From: Candidatus Moduliflexus flocculans
Lineage (GTDB): Bacteria; Moduliflexota; Moduliflexia; Moduliflexales; Moduliflexaceae
Assembly: GCA_000739515.1 (NCBI GenBank)
Contig: DF820460.1
Location: 364,125 to 416,131 of the forward strand
Length of the DNA: 52,007 nucleotides
Reading direction: 5' to 3'
Shown here piece after piece: positions 7,868 through 17,420 of this stretch (positions are counted from its first letter, which is position 1; each line of letters opens with the position of its first letter). Under the pieces are notes generated by a model that did no database searches, had not been told where the DNA came from, and saw only the letters and a list, made by a program, of their open reading frames with translations. The position numbers and the translations under genes are program-made.

Positions 7868-8383
7868 ATGAACGCTCGCCTTCTGATTCCCAATAGTTTG
7901 ACATTCGCGCGTCTGCTGCTCTTCCCTCAGTTTTTGACCGCCTGGCATCAACATCTGTGCGTTCTGGCGTTTGGCACATTATTGTTGGTCGTTGGCAGTG
8001 ATGCGCTCGATGGTTATGCTGCGAGGAAACTCAACGCCGTGTCATCTGCTGGCGCGTGGTTCGATGTCTGCGCCGATTTTGTCTTTATCTTCGGCACATT
8101 CACGCTGTTTGCAATTCATAATTTGTATCCTCTCTGGGTCTTAGGCGTGATTGCCGCCATGTTTGGACAATTTCTGCTGACAAACCTCCTGTTCAAACGA
8201 ATCATGTATGACCCATTCGGAAAATATTTTGGCCGGGCGCTGTTTGTCGCTATCGGGATCACGGTCATGATGCCCACCCAGACAGTATGCATGATCTGCT
8301 CAATCCTGATTCTCTTTGCGGCGATTGGTTCCGCAAGCGCTCGTCTGCTCTTTTTATGGCGTCGCCTTATATGCTCGAATTGA
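7868..8383 (+). CDS. CDP-alcohol phosphatidyltransferase family protein
   Basis: This membrane enzyme moves a phosphatidyl group from CDP-diacylglycerol (or a similar donor) to an alcohol. The complete catalytic signature is present: D45, D48, G49, A52, R53, G62, D66 and D70, with the standard spacing. The 171 residues include about five or six hydrophobic helices. I prefer ATG 7868 (MNARLLIPNSLTFARL) because NxxTxxR at the N-terminus is the normal family start; ATG 7853 lies inside the family G repeat. The alcohol acceptor (glycerol-3-phosphate, inositol phosphate or other) cannot be assigned. The last 17 bases overlap the end of the convergent chemoreceptor gene. Confidence 0.88.
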   Translation: MNARLLIPNSLTFARLLLFPQFLTAWHQHLCVLAFGTLLLVVGSDALDGYAARKLNAVSSAGAWFDVCADFVFIFGTFTLFAIHNLYPLWVLGVIAAMFGQFLLTNLLFKRIMYDPFGKYFGRALFVAIGITVMMPTQTVCMICSILILFAAIGSASARLLFLWRRLICSN

Positions 8384-10394
8384 TCTTAAAAAACGCGATG
8401 GTATGTTGAAGCTGTTCGGCTTGCGAGGCTAATTCTTCCGATACCGAGACGTTATGCTGGATACTCTGATTCAGCCGCTGAATCGCCCGCTCGATGTTGT
8501 CTGCTCCCGCGCTTTGTTCATGGCTTGCGGCGCGGATATTCTGCACGAACTCTGTAGTTTGGCGAATATTGGGAACAAGAGTGGTCAGCATCTCTTCGGC
8601 GTTCATTGAAATTTTCAAGCTTGCGTCCTCCAGCGCATGAATTTCGATTGCGGCCTGACGGCTTCGTTCAGAAAGGGAGCGAACTTCGGACGCCACAACC
8701 GCAAAGCCCGCGCCATTACTCTCGGCTCTGGCAGCCTCAATCGTTGCATTTAACGAAAGCATGCGCGTCTGGTTCGCAATCTCTTTGATTGTGGTAATCT
8801 CTTTTGCCATTTTCTGCATCGCGGTTAATGTTTCCCCAACCACCTGCTTGCTGATCTCTGCATATTTTGATGCCTGAACCGCGATCTGTTCGGCCTGTCG
8901 GGCATGTTCAGCATTTTTGCGAGCGTTTCCACTCATCTGCGTCATGCTCGTGGTGATGTCCTGGACGGATTGAGCTTGTTCGAACGTTTCACGCGCAAGC
9001 TCGCGGCTGACGTCGGAGACCGTTTCAGCGGCGGATTTCGCCTGAAGCGCGACGTCGTTCAACTTCGTCAGCATCGCATTAAACGCCCGCACTAACGTAT
9101 CATGTTCTGAACGCTCTGCGATTCGAAGCGAAAGATTGCCTTCTGCCATCTGTTCAACAAGCCGAGTAATGTCATTCATCGCCGTAATCAGGAGATTCAT
9201 ATTTTGTTTGAGGGCGTGAAATTCGCCTCGATACGTTCTGGTAATTTTATGCGGAGTATCGCCTTGCGCCAATCGTTGGATGTAGGTCACCACTAAGCGA
9301 ATGGCTTGAATCATCTGCCAACTCACCAGAGGAGAAAGCGCGAATGCCGCGGCAATTGCCAGGCCTGAAACGAGCATGACCAACAGCAAAATTTTTTGAA
9401 TCGCCTGTTGTTCAATCACCTGCGACAGGCTGATAGATAACGCGCCTACCATTTCCTGCGAATTGTTGAAGAGACATTGTCCCTGATAATAACGCTCATC
9501 ACCGATCATTGTTGAAAAAATCCGAATCGGCGTCTTTCCCGTATACACCTCATCACACGTCATGCTGCTATGCTCAGGCGAACGTTCTTGTTGCGTCGGC
9601 AATGTTCCAATGCTGAATTGTTCGCCTGCAAAGATATTGATCTCAGTTTTGCTCAATTGCGCAAAACGTTTAACCAGTTCCTCTGTATAAAAATCATCGC
9701 AAACTAATGTGCCGATTTTTTGTTTCCGCCGATAAATTGGAGCAATCACGCGCCTTCCTAAGCGCTGATCTTCCTTGAAGACGCTGTAAGAAGGACTCTC
9801 AGGGGTTTCTCCGTTGAAATAGGCCGCAACTCCCGAAGGCAACGGTCTTTTAGGAAATAATTGATTCTTCGCATTGATCGAAAGATTATTATGCCGATAG
9901 GTAATTTCTGTCAGAACAGAAAGATCGTTCATCGGAAGGTAGGTTTCGCCTTCTTCTGGCGACGTGAAATAGCTTCCGAGGGCATTGCTGTCTCCGCGTC
10001 GCTGGTAGGCGATTAACAGGCGCGTATTCGCTCCATACAGCATAATCCGATCAGAAAAGATCACTTCGCTAAAGGTTTTTAATTCTTGCGATACGCGGGG
10101 AAAATGTTCTGATAAAAATCGAATCGTTCCTGTTTCGCTGGTATCGCGGCTATAACTATACATGGCCTGAAGCAAGGCGTCATTCTGTTCGATGAATTTA
10201 TTAATACGGGCAATTGCATCGTTTTTGCGTTTTGCATAGTCATCAAGAATAATATCGAAGGCGACTTGAATTTGCTGCTGGAATTCACGCTGTTTATCTT
10301 GTTTGACCAGAAAATAGTAGGTCGAAGAGAGGCCGGCAACCGTGAAAATGATCAAGACGCTGCATACAAAAAGAAACGTTATTCGTATAGACAT
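8367..10394 (-). CDS. Methyl-accepting chemotaxis protein
   Basis: This 675-residue transducer has an N-terminal helix (about 5-27) and an extracytoplasmic domain of about 300 residues (30-335) that looks like a Cache-type sensor. The pair of segments with TSPEEGETYLPMND and RVIAPIYRRKQKIGTLVCDD is typical of single-Cache sensors. Helix 2 is at about 337-358, followed by HAMP-like sequence (about 360-455) and a cytoplasmic coiled-coil domain. The hairpin tip is IKEIANQTRMLSLNATIEAA, where most family members have IAFQTNLLALNA; it should contact CheA/CheW. No CheW-binding or methyltransferase gene is nearby. GGAG lies about 12 bases before ATG 10394, and a family B element lies upstream. Confidence 0.93.
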   Translation of the reverse strand: MSIRITFLFVCSVLIIFTVAGLSSTYYFLVKQDKQREFQQQIQVAFDIILDDYAKRKNDAIARINKFIEQNDALLQAMYSYSRDTSETGTIRFLSEHFPRVSQELKTFSEVIFSDRIMLYGANTRLLIAYQRRGDSNALGSYFTSPEEGETYLPMNDLSVLTEITYRHNNLSINAKNQLFPKRPLPSGVAAYFNGETPESPSYSVFKEDQRLGRRVIAPIYRRKQKIGTLVCDDFYTEELVKRFAQLSKTEINIFAGEQFSIGTLPTQQERSPEHSSMTCDEVYTGKTPIRIFSTMIGDERYYQGQCLFNNSQEMVGALSISLSQVIEQQAIQKILLLVMLVSGLAIAAAFALSPLVSWQMIQAIRLVVTYIQRLAQGDTPHKITRTYRGEFHALKQNMNLLITAMNDITRLVEQMAEGNLSLRIAERSEHDTLVRAFNAMLTKLNDVALQAKSAAETVSDVSRELARETFEQAQSVQDITTSMTQMSGNARKNAEHARQAEQIAVQASKYAEISKQVVGETLTAMQKMAKEITTIKEIANQTRMLSLNATIEAARAESNGAGFAVVASEVRSLSERSRQAAIEIHALEDASLKISMNAEEMLTTLVPNIRQTTEFVQNIRAASHEQSAGADNIERAIQRLNQSIQHNVSVSEELASQAEQLQHTIAFFKINSSI

Positions 10395-10448
10395 CGTTCA
10401 AGTGTTTCTCCGCCGTCTGGAATGTGAAAGTCGTGATATTTGCATTCG

Positions 10449-10558
10449 TGATACCAATAATATTCGAAACGATCATATCTCCCGTAGAGACGCCCCGGCG
10501 GGGCGTCTCTACCGTGATAATGCGGCGATGATCGCATTTGCCGCAATTGGCATGACAT
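10449..10558. mobile_element. Family B MITE-like element, copy 1
   Basis: The 29-base core palindrome at 10484-10512 (GTAGAGACGCCCC and its complement) is flanked by GATCAT and by terminal motifs: ATACCAAT at the left, and CGCAATTGGCAT at the right, whose complement reads ATGCCAATTGCG. These ends match the decayed IS630 element at 36415-37554. It occupies the upstream region of the chemoreceptor gene. Confidence 0.75.
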
Positions 10559-10647
10559 AGAAACATGCTCTCTCTATGCAAATATCTTGTCAATATGGAA
10601 GAGAAAAAAGCAAGAAATATTCTCGGCACAGCCAATAACGCGCAGTT

Positions 10648-10746
10648 TTAGAATAGACATTATTGGAAATAAGAAAATAGCTTCCGAAAATCCCCTACTG
10701 GGAGGGGCAAGGGGTGGGTAAAACCTTATTTCCGATAATGTCTAAT
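10648..10746. repeat. Family D inverted repeat enclosing a family C core
   Basis: Outer arms AGAATAGACATTATTGGAAA (from 10650) and TTTCCGATAATGTCTAAT (10729-10746) are near-perfect complements. Between them is half of a family C core (CCCCTACTGGGAGGGGCAAG and onward to 10719). A lone family D arm occurs at 40663-40688. The nesting suggests one element inserted in, or recombined with, the other. The 460-base gap 10395-10854 otherwise contains only family B copy 1. Confidence 0.75.
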
Positions 10747-10854
10747 AGAGAAAAATGAGGAAAGAATGTACATTGGTGAGGATTGCGATGATTATGGATG
10801 CAGAGCGCGAGAGGCTCCGCCAGGATTCCTCCTGGCAGAGCTTTTTGGTGGATA

Positions 10855-12288
10855 TTATGAACGTGCGGCCAAATATTTCTGCACGCCTTTGGCGGCGGCG
10901 CGGCCTTCATGAATCGCCCAGACGACGAGCGACTGCCCGCGACGCATGTCGCCTGCCGCAAACACGCCCGGCACGGAGGTCATGCGGCTGTCATCGGCGT
11001 TGACGTTGCCGCGTCCGTCGAGCGCGACGCCGAGTTCTTCCAGCATCCCTTCTTTGATTGGCGAGACGAACCCCATCGCTAAAACCACCAAATCGGCGTC
11101 TTCGATGAACTCGCTCCCCGGAATCTCTTTCATGTCGCGGCGGCCTGCCGCATCCGGCTCGCCGAATTCGAGCCGCACGCCATGCAGTTTTTTCACAACG
11201 CCGTTTTCACCGGTCAGGCGTTTGGTCATAATGCTGTAATCCCGAATCACGTTGCCTTCTTCATGCGAGGTTGAGGAACGCAGAATTCGCGCCCATTGCG
11301 GCCAGGGATTATCGGCAGGCCGCTCTTTCGGCGGCTCTGGCAGCAATTCGAATTGTTTGATGGACGCCGCGCCTTGCCGGTTCGCCGTCCCGACGCAATC
11401 CGCGCCGGTATCGCCGCCACCGAGCACGATGACGCGCTTGCCAGTCGCGAGAATGCGCTGATCCGACGGAATCGCGATGCCGCGATTGACGCGATTCTGC
11501 TGCGTGAGGAAATCCATCGCAAAATGCACGCCGTTCAGGTCGCGCCCTTCGACCGTCAAATCGCGCGGTTTTTCCGCGCCGCCGCATAATACGAGCGCGT
11601 CGAATTCCTGCCGCAACTGATTGACGCTGATGTCGCGCCCGACATACGCGCCGGTTTTGAAGGTCACGCCTTCTTCTTCCATAATCGCTAAGCGACGGTT
11701 GATGAATTTGGCTTGCAGCTTAAATTCCGGGATGCCGAGCGCCATAATGCCGCCGATAAATTCGTTCTTTTCAAACACGGTGACACTGTGTCCCATTTTG
11801 TTTAATTCGTCGGCGCAGGCCAATCCCGCCGGGCCGGATCCGATCACCGCGACCTTTTTTCCCGTGCGGAATTCGGGCGGTTCGGGCTTCATCCAGCCTT
11901 CGCGATACGCCTGTTCGATAATCGAATATTCGATATTTTTAATCGTGACCGCTGGCTCGTGAATCGCCAACACGCACGAATTTTCGCAGGGCGCGGGGCA
12001 GACTCGCCCGGTAAATTCCGGGAAGTTGTTCGTTTTCATCAACATCTCGAACGCTTCGCGCCAGCAGCCGCGATACACGAGATCGTCAAAATGCGGAATC
12101 AGATTGCTGACCGGGCAGGCCCAGTGGCAGAACGGCACGCCGCAATCCATGCAGCGCGCGCCCTGATTTTTCATCTCTTCTTGCGATGGGTATTCGATAA
12201 ATTCATCCCAATGCCGCACGCGAACTTTGACAGGCTCTTTTTGATACTCCTGCCGATTAAAATCTAAAAAACCGAGGACTTTTCCCAT
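10855..12288 (-). CDS. gltD: Glutamate synthase small subunit (GltD)
   Basis: This 477-residue subunit passes electrons from NADPH through FAD and iron-sulfur clusters to GltB for glutamate synthesis from glutamine and 2-oxoglutarate. The N-terminal ferredoxin-like domain has cysteine clusters CMDCGVPFCHWACP (near residue 47) and CPAPCENSC (near 96) for two [4Fe-4S] centres. Two Rossmann motifs follow: GSGPAGLACADELNKMG for FAD and VLGGGDTGADCVGT for NADPH. C-terminal ALVVWAIHEGRAAA-like sequence and AGDMRRG are standard. It is downstream of gltB on the same strand, 80 bases after the gltB stop, with a small hairpin between. The start at 12288 has only a weak ribosome binding site. Confidence 0.95.
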   Translation of the reverse strand: MGKVLGFLDFNRQEYQKEPVKVRVRHWDEFIEYPSQEEMKNQGARCMDCGVPFCHWACPVSNLIPHFDDLVYRGCWREAFEMLMKTNNFPEFTGRVCPAPCENSCVLAIHEPAVTIKNIEYSIIEQAYREGWMKPEPPEFRTGKKVAVIGSGPAGLACADELNKMGHSVTVFEKNEFIGGIMALGIPEFKLQAKFINRRLAIMEEEGVTFKTGAYVGRDISVNQLRQEFDALVLCGGAEKPRDLTVEGRDLNGVHFAMDFLTQQNRVNRGIAIPSDQRILATGKRVIVLGGGDTGADCVGTANRQGAASIKQFELLPEPPKERPADNPWPQWARILRSSTSHEEGNVIRDYSIMTKRLTGENGVVKKLHGVRLEFGEPDAAGRRDMKEIPGSEFIEDADLVVLAMGFVSPIKEGMLEELGVALDGRGNVNADDSRMTSVPGVFAAGDMRRGQSLVVWAIHEGRAAAKGVQKYLAARS

Positions 12289-12313
12289 AGTATGTAGAAG
12301 AATCGCGGATAAA

Positions 12314-12333
12314 CGCGGGGATGCAACCCCGCG
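12314..12333. repeat. Small hairpin between gltB and gltD
   Basis: CGCGGGG and CCCCGCG flank a six-base loop. It lies in the 80-base gap of the gltB-gltD transcript and may set the ratio of the two messages or protect one end. It has no T tract. Confidence 0.5.
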
Positions 12334-12368
12334 CTACCTCATCTGCAATTCTGTTTCTTCCTCCATAT

Positions 12369-15300
12369 TTATTTGCCTTCGATAACGCGGCGATATTCTT
12401 TTGGATAAACTTTCACGAATTGCGGTAGCACAGCGTCCCAATTTTCCAGGATATATTCGGCCACCGTGCTTTTGGTGTAGCCGTAATGACGCCGGATCAG
12501 TTTTTTCAATTCGTGCCGGTCTTCTTCGCGCAGCACCGGGAACAGATCAACCATTTCCATATTGCACCGGCTGGCGAACGCGCGGTCGCGATCCCAGACA
12601 AACGCGAAGCCGCCGCTCATGCCCGCCGCGAAATTGCGCCCGGTCGGGCCGAGAATGACGACGCAGCCGCCGGTCATGTATTCGCAGCCATGATCGCCGA
12701 CGCCTTCGACGACCGCTTTCGCGCCGCTGTTGCGCACGGCGAAGCGCTCGCCGACCACCCCGCGCAGATACATTTCGCCGTTAGTCGCGCCGTAGAGAAT
12801 GACGTTTCCGGCGATGATATTCTCTTCCGGCTTGAAGCCTGCGCGACGCGACGGCATAATCATGATTTTGCCGCCTGACAGCCCTTTGCCAACGTAATCG
12901 TTGGCGTCCCCTTCAAGCGCAAGCGTCACACCTCGCGACAGGAACGCGCCGAAACTCTGCCCCGCTGAACCGGTAAAACGAATGTTGATTGTGTCTTCTG
13001 GCAGCCCGATATCGCCATATTTCCGCGTGATTTCCGAACTCAGCATCGTCCCGACCGTGCGGTTGGTGTTATTGATCGGCAATTCGATATAGACCGGTTT
13101 TTCGTTTTCAATCGCTTCCTGGGCATGTTCAATCAGCACGCGATCCAGAATCGTTTCCAAATGATGCTGCTGCCGTTCGACATGATGCAGCGCGACATTC
13201 GCCGGGACGTCCGGTTTGTGCAGCAGCGGCGTCAAATCAATCCCTTTCGCTTTCCAATGCGTAATCGCGTCGTTGGCTTCCAGCATGTCCACGCGCCCGA
13301 TCATCTCATCGAAGGTGCGGAAGCCGAGTTCCGCCATAATTTCGCGGCATTCTTCCGCCACGTATGTAAAGAAATTCACAATATATTCCGGCTTGCCGCA
13401 GAAGTTTTTCCGCAGTTCCGGCTTTTGCGTCGCGATCCCGACCAGACAGGCGTCGAGATGGCACTTGCGCAGCATGATGCAGCCAAGCGTCACCAGCGCA
13501 ATCGAAGAGAATCCGAATTCATCCGCGCCGAGCATGGCCGCAATCGCCACGTCGCGCCCGGTTTTTAACTGCCCGTCAGTCTGGACGCGAATCCGCCCGC
13601 GCAGATGGTTCATCACCAACACTTGCTGCGTTTCCGCGATGCCGAGTTCCATCGGCAGCCCGGCGTATTTGATGGAGGAGACCGGTGATGCGCCCGTGCC
13701 GCCTTCGCAGCCGCTGATCAGGACGCAATCCGCTTTGCCTTTTGCGACGCCCGCCGCGATGATGCCGACGCCGATTTCGGAGACGAGCTTGACGCTGATG
13801 TTGGCGTGATGGTTCGCGTTTTTCAAGTCGAAAATCAATTGCGCCAAATCCTCGATGGAATAAATGTCATGATGCGGCGGCGGCGAAATCAAGACTACGC
13901 CCGGCACGGTGCGGCGGGTTTTCGCGATTTCCCGCGACACTTTGCGCCCCGGCAACTGGCCGCCTTCGCCTGGTTTTGCGCCCTGCGCCATTTTAATCTG
14001 AATCTGATCCGCATTGACGAGATATTCGAGATTCACGCCGAACCGTCCCGGCGCAACCTGTTTGATGCGACTACGTTTCGAATCGCCATTCGGCAGCGGA
14101 ATGTATCGCGCCGGGTCTTCGCCGCCCTCGCCCGTGTTCGAGAAGCCGCCGAGCCGGTTCATCGCAATCGCGAGCGTTTCGTGCGCTTCGCGGGAAATCG
14201 AGCCGAATGACATCGCGCCGGTCGCAAACCGTTTGACGATATTGCTCGCAGGTTCAACCTCTTCCAACGGAATCGGATTCCCTTTTTTGAATCGCAGCAA
14301 CCCGCGCAGATTCGAGAAATTGCGGTTAAAATCGTTAATCATGCCCGCGTATTTTTTATACAATGTATAATCACCGCTCTGCACCGCATGTTGCAGCGTC
14401 GCGATGATTTCCGGGTTAATCTGGTGAAATTCGCCATCCACGCGCCATTGATAATTGCCGCCGTTATCAAGAATGCTGCGTTCCCGAATCGGGCGATATT
14501 TATACGCTTCGCGATGCCGTTCCAGCGTCTCGCGCTGAATTTCTTTCAGGCCGATGCCGCCGATGCGCGACGGGGTCGCAGTAAAATATTTATTGACGCA
14601 GGCCGCGTTCAGTCCAACCGCCTCGAAAATCTGCGCCCCGCAATACGAATGAATCGTCGAGATGCCCATTTTCGAAATGATTTTGAACAACCCTTTGCGC
14701 GTCGCTTTCAAGAAGTGATACTGCGCGGTTTTCGGGTCTATTTCCGACGGAAAATGGCCGTGCTGCAATTCATGTTCGAGTGTTTCAAACGCCAAATACG
14801 GGTTGACTGCTCGGACGCCGTAGCCGATGAGCAACGCGAAATGATGCATATCGCGGGCTTCGCCGGTTTCAGCGATCAAACTCACGCGGTTGCGCGTTCC
14901 TTTGCGAATCAGATGATGGTGCGTTCCAGCGCAAGCTAAGAGAATCGGAATCGGGATGTGCGTTTTATCCACGCCGCGATCTGAGAGAATCAACAGCGTA
15001 TAGCCCTCGTCAATTGCCCGGTCAGCCTTGCGGAACAGTTCTTCCATCGCGTTTTCGAGATCATGCTCGCTGCCGGTGTCCTGAAACAGAACCGGAATCG
15101 TCGTTGCCCGCAAATGATAATGCTGCAATTCGCGGATTTTCGCCATTGACGCATTCGTCAGAATCGGGCGCGGCAGGCGCAATACGCGGCAATGCTGCGG
15201 CCCTTCTTCCAAAACATTCTGCTCGATGCCGAGCTTGCTCTCTTCCGCCATGATGACTTCCTCGCGAATCGGGTCAATCGGCGGATTCGTCACCTGCGCG

Positions 15301-16874
15301 AACAATTGGCGGAAATAGGAAAAAAGCGGCTGCGGCTTATCCGACAGCACGGAGAGCGGCGTATCCGATCCCATCGAACCAGTCGCTTCCAGCGCCTCGA
15401 CCGCTTTGGGATAGAGCAACATGCGGACATCTTCGTAGGTATAGCCGAATGCCCGTTGCCGCTCGACAATCGAGTCAAGGTCGGTTTTATGAACATTTTT
15501 GGGGTCAGGCAATTCGTCAATGTCCACCATATTTTCCCGCAGCCATTGGCCGTAGGGTTTGCGGTGGGCGTATTTCATTTTTAATTCTTTATCGTCAATG
15601 ATCTTGCCTGCATCGGTGTCAATCAACAGCATTTTGCCTGGCTGCAAGCGGCCTTTGAACGAAATTTCTTCTTCCGGGATTGGCAGAACGCCGGTTTCTG
15701 ACCCCATCACGACAGTTTCATTATTCACGATGCAAAACCGCGCCGGACGCAAGCCATTCCGATCCAATACCGCCCCGATGTAACGGCCATCGCAGAAAGC
15801 GATTAAGGCCGGGCCATCCCAGGGTTCCATGAAACAGGAGTGATAATTGTAAAAATCGCGTTTAGCCTGCTCCATGTTTTCATTCCCTTCCCAGGCTTCC
15901 GGCGCCATCATCATGACCGCGTGCGGCAAGTCACGACCAGCCAGCACGAGAAATTCCAGCACGTTGTCGAACGTCGCGGAATCGCTGCCGTTCGGGGAAA
16001 CTACCGGAAAAACCTTTTGAAGTTCGTTGCCGAACAACTCGCTCTGGCAGATGCTTTCGCGGGCGGCCATGCGGTTGATATTGCCGCGCAGCGTGTTAAT
16101 TTCGCCGTTATGACAGAGCATGCGATAAGGATGCGCCAATTTCCAGGATGGGAAGGTATTCGTGCTGTAACGCGAATGCACAAGGGCAATCGCCGACCGA
16201 AATGTCGGGTCAGAAAGATCGGCGTAAAAATCTTTCAATTGCTCGGATTTGAGTTGCCCCTTATACACAATGGTTCGGGAAGATAAGCTGCAAATAAAAA
16301 ATAAATCCTTTTGCGTGATTTCTGAATTCAGGGCTTTCTTTTCAATTTTTTTACGAATAATATAGAGTTTACGCTCAAACGCTTCTTGATCCGAGACGTT
16401 CGCGCCGCGTCCAATGAAGACTTGTTCGAACGCCGGAGCAGCGGCGCGGGCAGTACGCCCCGCTTTTTTCAAATCAACCGGCACGTCGCGCCAGCCGAAA
16501 AAGACCTGTCCTTCTTCATGCACAATGGCTTCGATCCATTCTTTACAGAGCGCGCGTTCGCTCTCGTTCGTTGGCAAAAAGACATTTCCCACGCCATAAC
16601 GCCCGATGGTCGGCAGATCAAACTTATGCTGTAATTCTTTTCTAAAAAAGTCGTCTGGAATTTGGAGTAAAATACCAGCGCCGTCGCCGGTATCCGGGTC
16701 TGAGCCAGTTGCGCCCCGATGGGATAAATTGATTAAGATTTGAATTCCACTTCTGACAATATCGTGGGATTTGCGACCTTTGATATTTACAATAAATCCG
16801 ACGCCGCAGTTATCATGCTCTAACAACGGCTCGTACAACCCCTCTCTGCGCTGATGTGGCAAATTGTCCATCAT
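12369..16874 (-). CDS. gltB: Glutamate synthase large subunit (GltB)
   Basis: This 1501-residue large subunit of NADPH-type glutamate synthase is of full normal length. It reads in order: class II glutaminase domain with the nucleophile Cys in HDNCGVGF (residue 23, implying removal of a 22-residue propeptide), central domain, FMN-binding synthase barrel, and a C-terminal beta-helix domain. The [3Fe-4S] ligands are visible as CIMLRKCHLDAC (C-x5-C-x4-C). PNGSDSATFDNVLEFL and GEGGEDPARY are typical. The start at ATG 16874 has GAGGTG at good spacing. It is followed by gltD, giving the normal two-subunit operon and nitrogen assimilation via GS-GOGAT. No frameshift or missing motif was seen. Confidence 0.96.
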   Translation of the reverse strand: MMDNLPHQRREGLYEPLLEHDNCGVGFIVNIKGRKSHDIVRSGIQILINLSHRGATGSDPDTGDGAGILLQIPDDFFRKELQHKFDLPTIGRYGVGNVFLPTNESERALCKEWIEAIVHEEGQVFFGWRDVPVDLKKAGRTARAAAPAFEQVFIGRGANVSDQEAFERKLYIIRKKIEKKALNSEITQKDLFFICSLSSRTIVYKGQLKSEQLKDFYADLSDPTFRSAIALVHSRYSTNTFPSWKLAHPYRMLCHNGEINTLRGNINRMAARESICQSELFGNELQKVFPVVSPNGSDSATFDNVLEFLVLAGRDLPHAVMMMAPEAWEGNENMEQAKRDFYNYHSCFMEPWDGPALIAFCDGRYIGAVLDRNGLRPARFCIVNNETVVMGSETGVLPIPEEEISFKGRLQPGKMLLIDTDAGKIIDDKELKMKYAHRKPYGQWLRENMVDIDELPDPKNVHKTDLDSIVERQRAFGYTYEDVRMLLYPKAVEALEATGSMGSDTPLSVLSDKPQPLFSYFRQLFAQVTNPPIDPIREEVIMAEESKLGIEQNVLEEGPQHCRVLRLPRPILTNASMAKIRELQHYHLRATTIPVLFQDTGSEHDLENAMEELFRKADRAIDEGYTLLILSDRGVDKTHIPIPILLACAGTHHHLIRKGTRNRVSLIAETGEARDMHHFALLIGYGVRAVNPYLAFETLEHELQHGHFPSEIDPKTAQYHFLKATRKGLFKIISKMGISTIHSYCGAQIFEAVGLNAACVNKYFTATPSRIGGIGLKEIQRETLERHREAYKYRPIRERSILDNGGNYQWRVDGEFHQINPEIIATLQHAVQSGDYTLYKKYAGMINDFNRNFSNLRGLLRFKKGNPIPLEEVEPASNIVKRFATGAMSFGSISREAHETLAIAMNRLGGFSNTGEGGEDPARYIPLPNGDSKRSRIKQVAPGRFGVNLEYLVNADQIQIKMAQGAKPGEGGQLPGRKVSREIAKTRRTVPGVVLISPPPHHDIYSIEDLAQLIFDLKNANHHANISVKLVSEIGVGIIAAGVAKGKADCVLISGCEGGTGASPVSSIKYAGLPMELGIAETQQVLVMNHLRGRIRVQTDGQLKTGRDVAIAAMLGADEFGFSSIALVTLGCIMLRKCHLDACLVGIATQKPELRKNFCGKPEYIVNFFTYVAEECREIMAELGFRTFDEMIGRVDMLEANDAITHWKAKGIDLTPLLHKPDVPANVALHHVERQQHHLETILDRVLIEHAQEAIENEKPVYIELPINNTNRTVGTMLSSEITRKYGDIGLPEDTINIRFTGSAGQSFGAFLSRGVTLALEGDANDYVGKGLSGGKIMIMPSRRAGFKPEENIIAGNVILYGATNGEMYLRGVVGERFAVRNSGAKAVVEGVGDHGCEYMTGGCVVILGPTGRNFAAGMSGGFAFVWDRDRAFASRCNMEMVDLFPVLREEDRHELKKLIRRHYGYTKSTVAEYILENWDAVLPQFVKVYPKEYRRVIEGK

Positions 16875-17420
16875 GACATCTCACCTCGTGCTGCCCCGCT
16901 CTCTGCGAAAGATGCTTTTTGTCCGCTGTTGTGGACGCATCCTCCAGCATGAGCAAGCGTTATTGCCTCTGCTGCCAAAATATTACGTGCTTGTAGAAAA
17001 AATACAAAATCCATGCCAGAGAAAAATCTGGCGCAAATTCAGGTGATCTGATTCGTACATCAGGAAAAAAAGGAGAGATGTGTCAACATTTTTGTGAAGA
17101 GTTTTATGCGGAAACTACAATTTTGTATAGGTTAAATTACGCCCCGATGTTACGCAGCAGATTTGATCTGCTGATAGTGAACTCCCTTCCTGAGATATGG
17201 GCTGTAAAGTTCTCGCGAAACGTCGTCATTGCGAGGCGCGGCAGAACGGAACAATCCTGCGCCCCGCCGGGGCTGTTAAGGCATTTTTTTATTCCGAAAT
17301 CACTTTGTCTCTCACAGAATATAAACAAACATCCTTGACATTCACTATCATATCTATCTGTATAGAAAATTCGAAGAGACGATACAGGAAAATTTTTCTT
17401 TCAGGGGAGTATTTAGGTAT
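16875..17420. other. Divergent intergenic region between gltB and the dapB-like gene
   Basis: The 546 bases contain no gene I can support. Visible items: a perfect hairpin CAGCAGAT-TTG-ATCTGCTG at about 17155-17173; a degenerate family H half (GTCATTGCGAGGCGCGGCAG, from 17224); and a possible promoter for 17421 with TTGACA at 17335-17340 and TGTATA 18 bases later. The gltB promoter must also lie here, but I could not locate it with confidence. Confidence 0.4.

Noticed and set aside
17224..17260. Functional site suggested by GTCATTGCGAGG near the dapB-like gene
   Set aside because: It is best explained as a degenerate half of the family H intergenic repeat.
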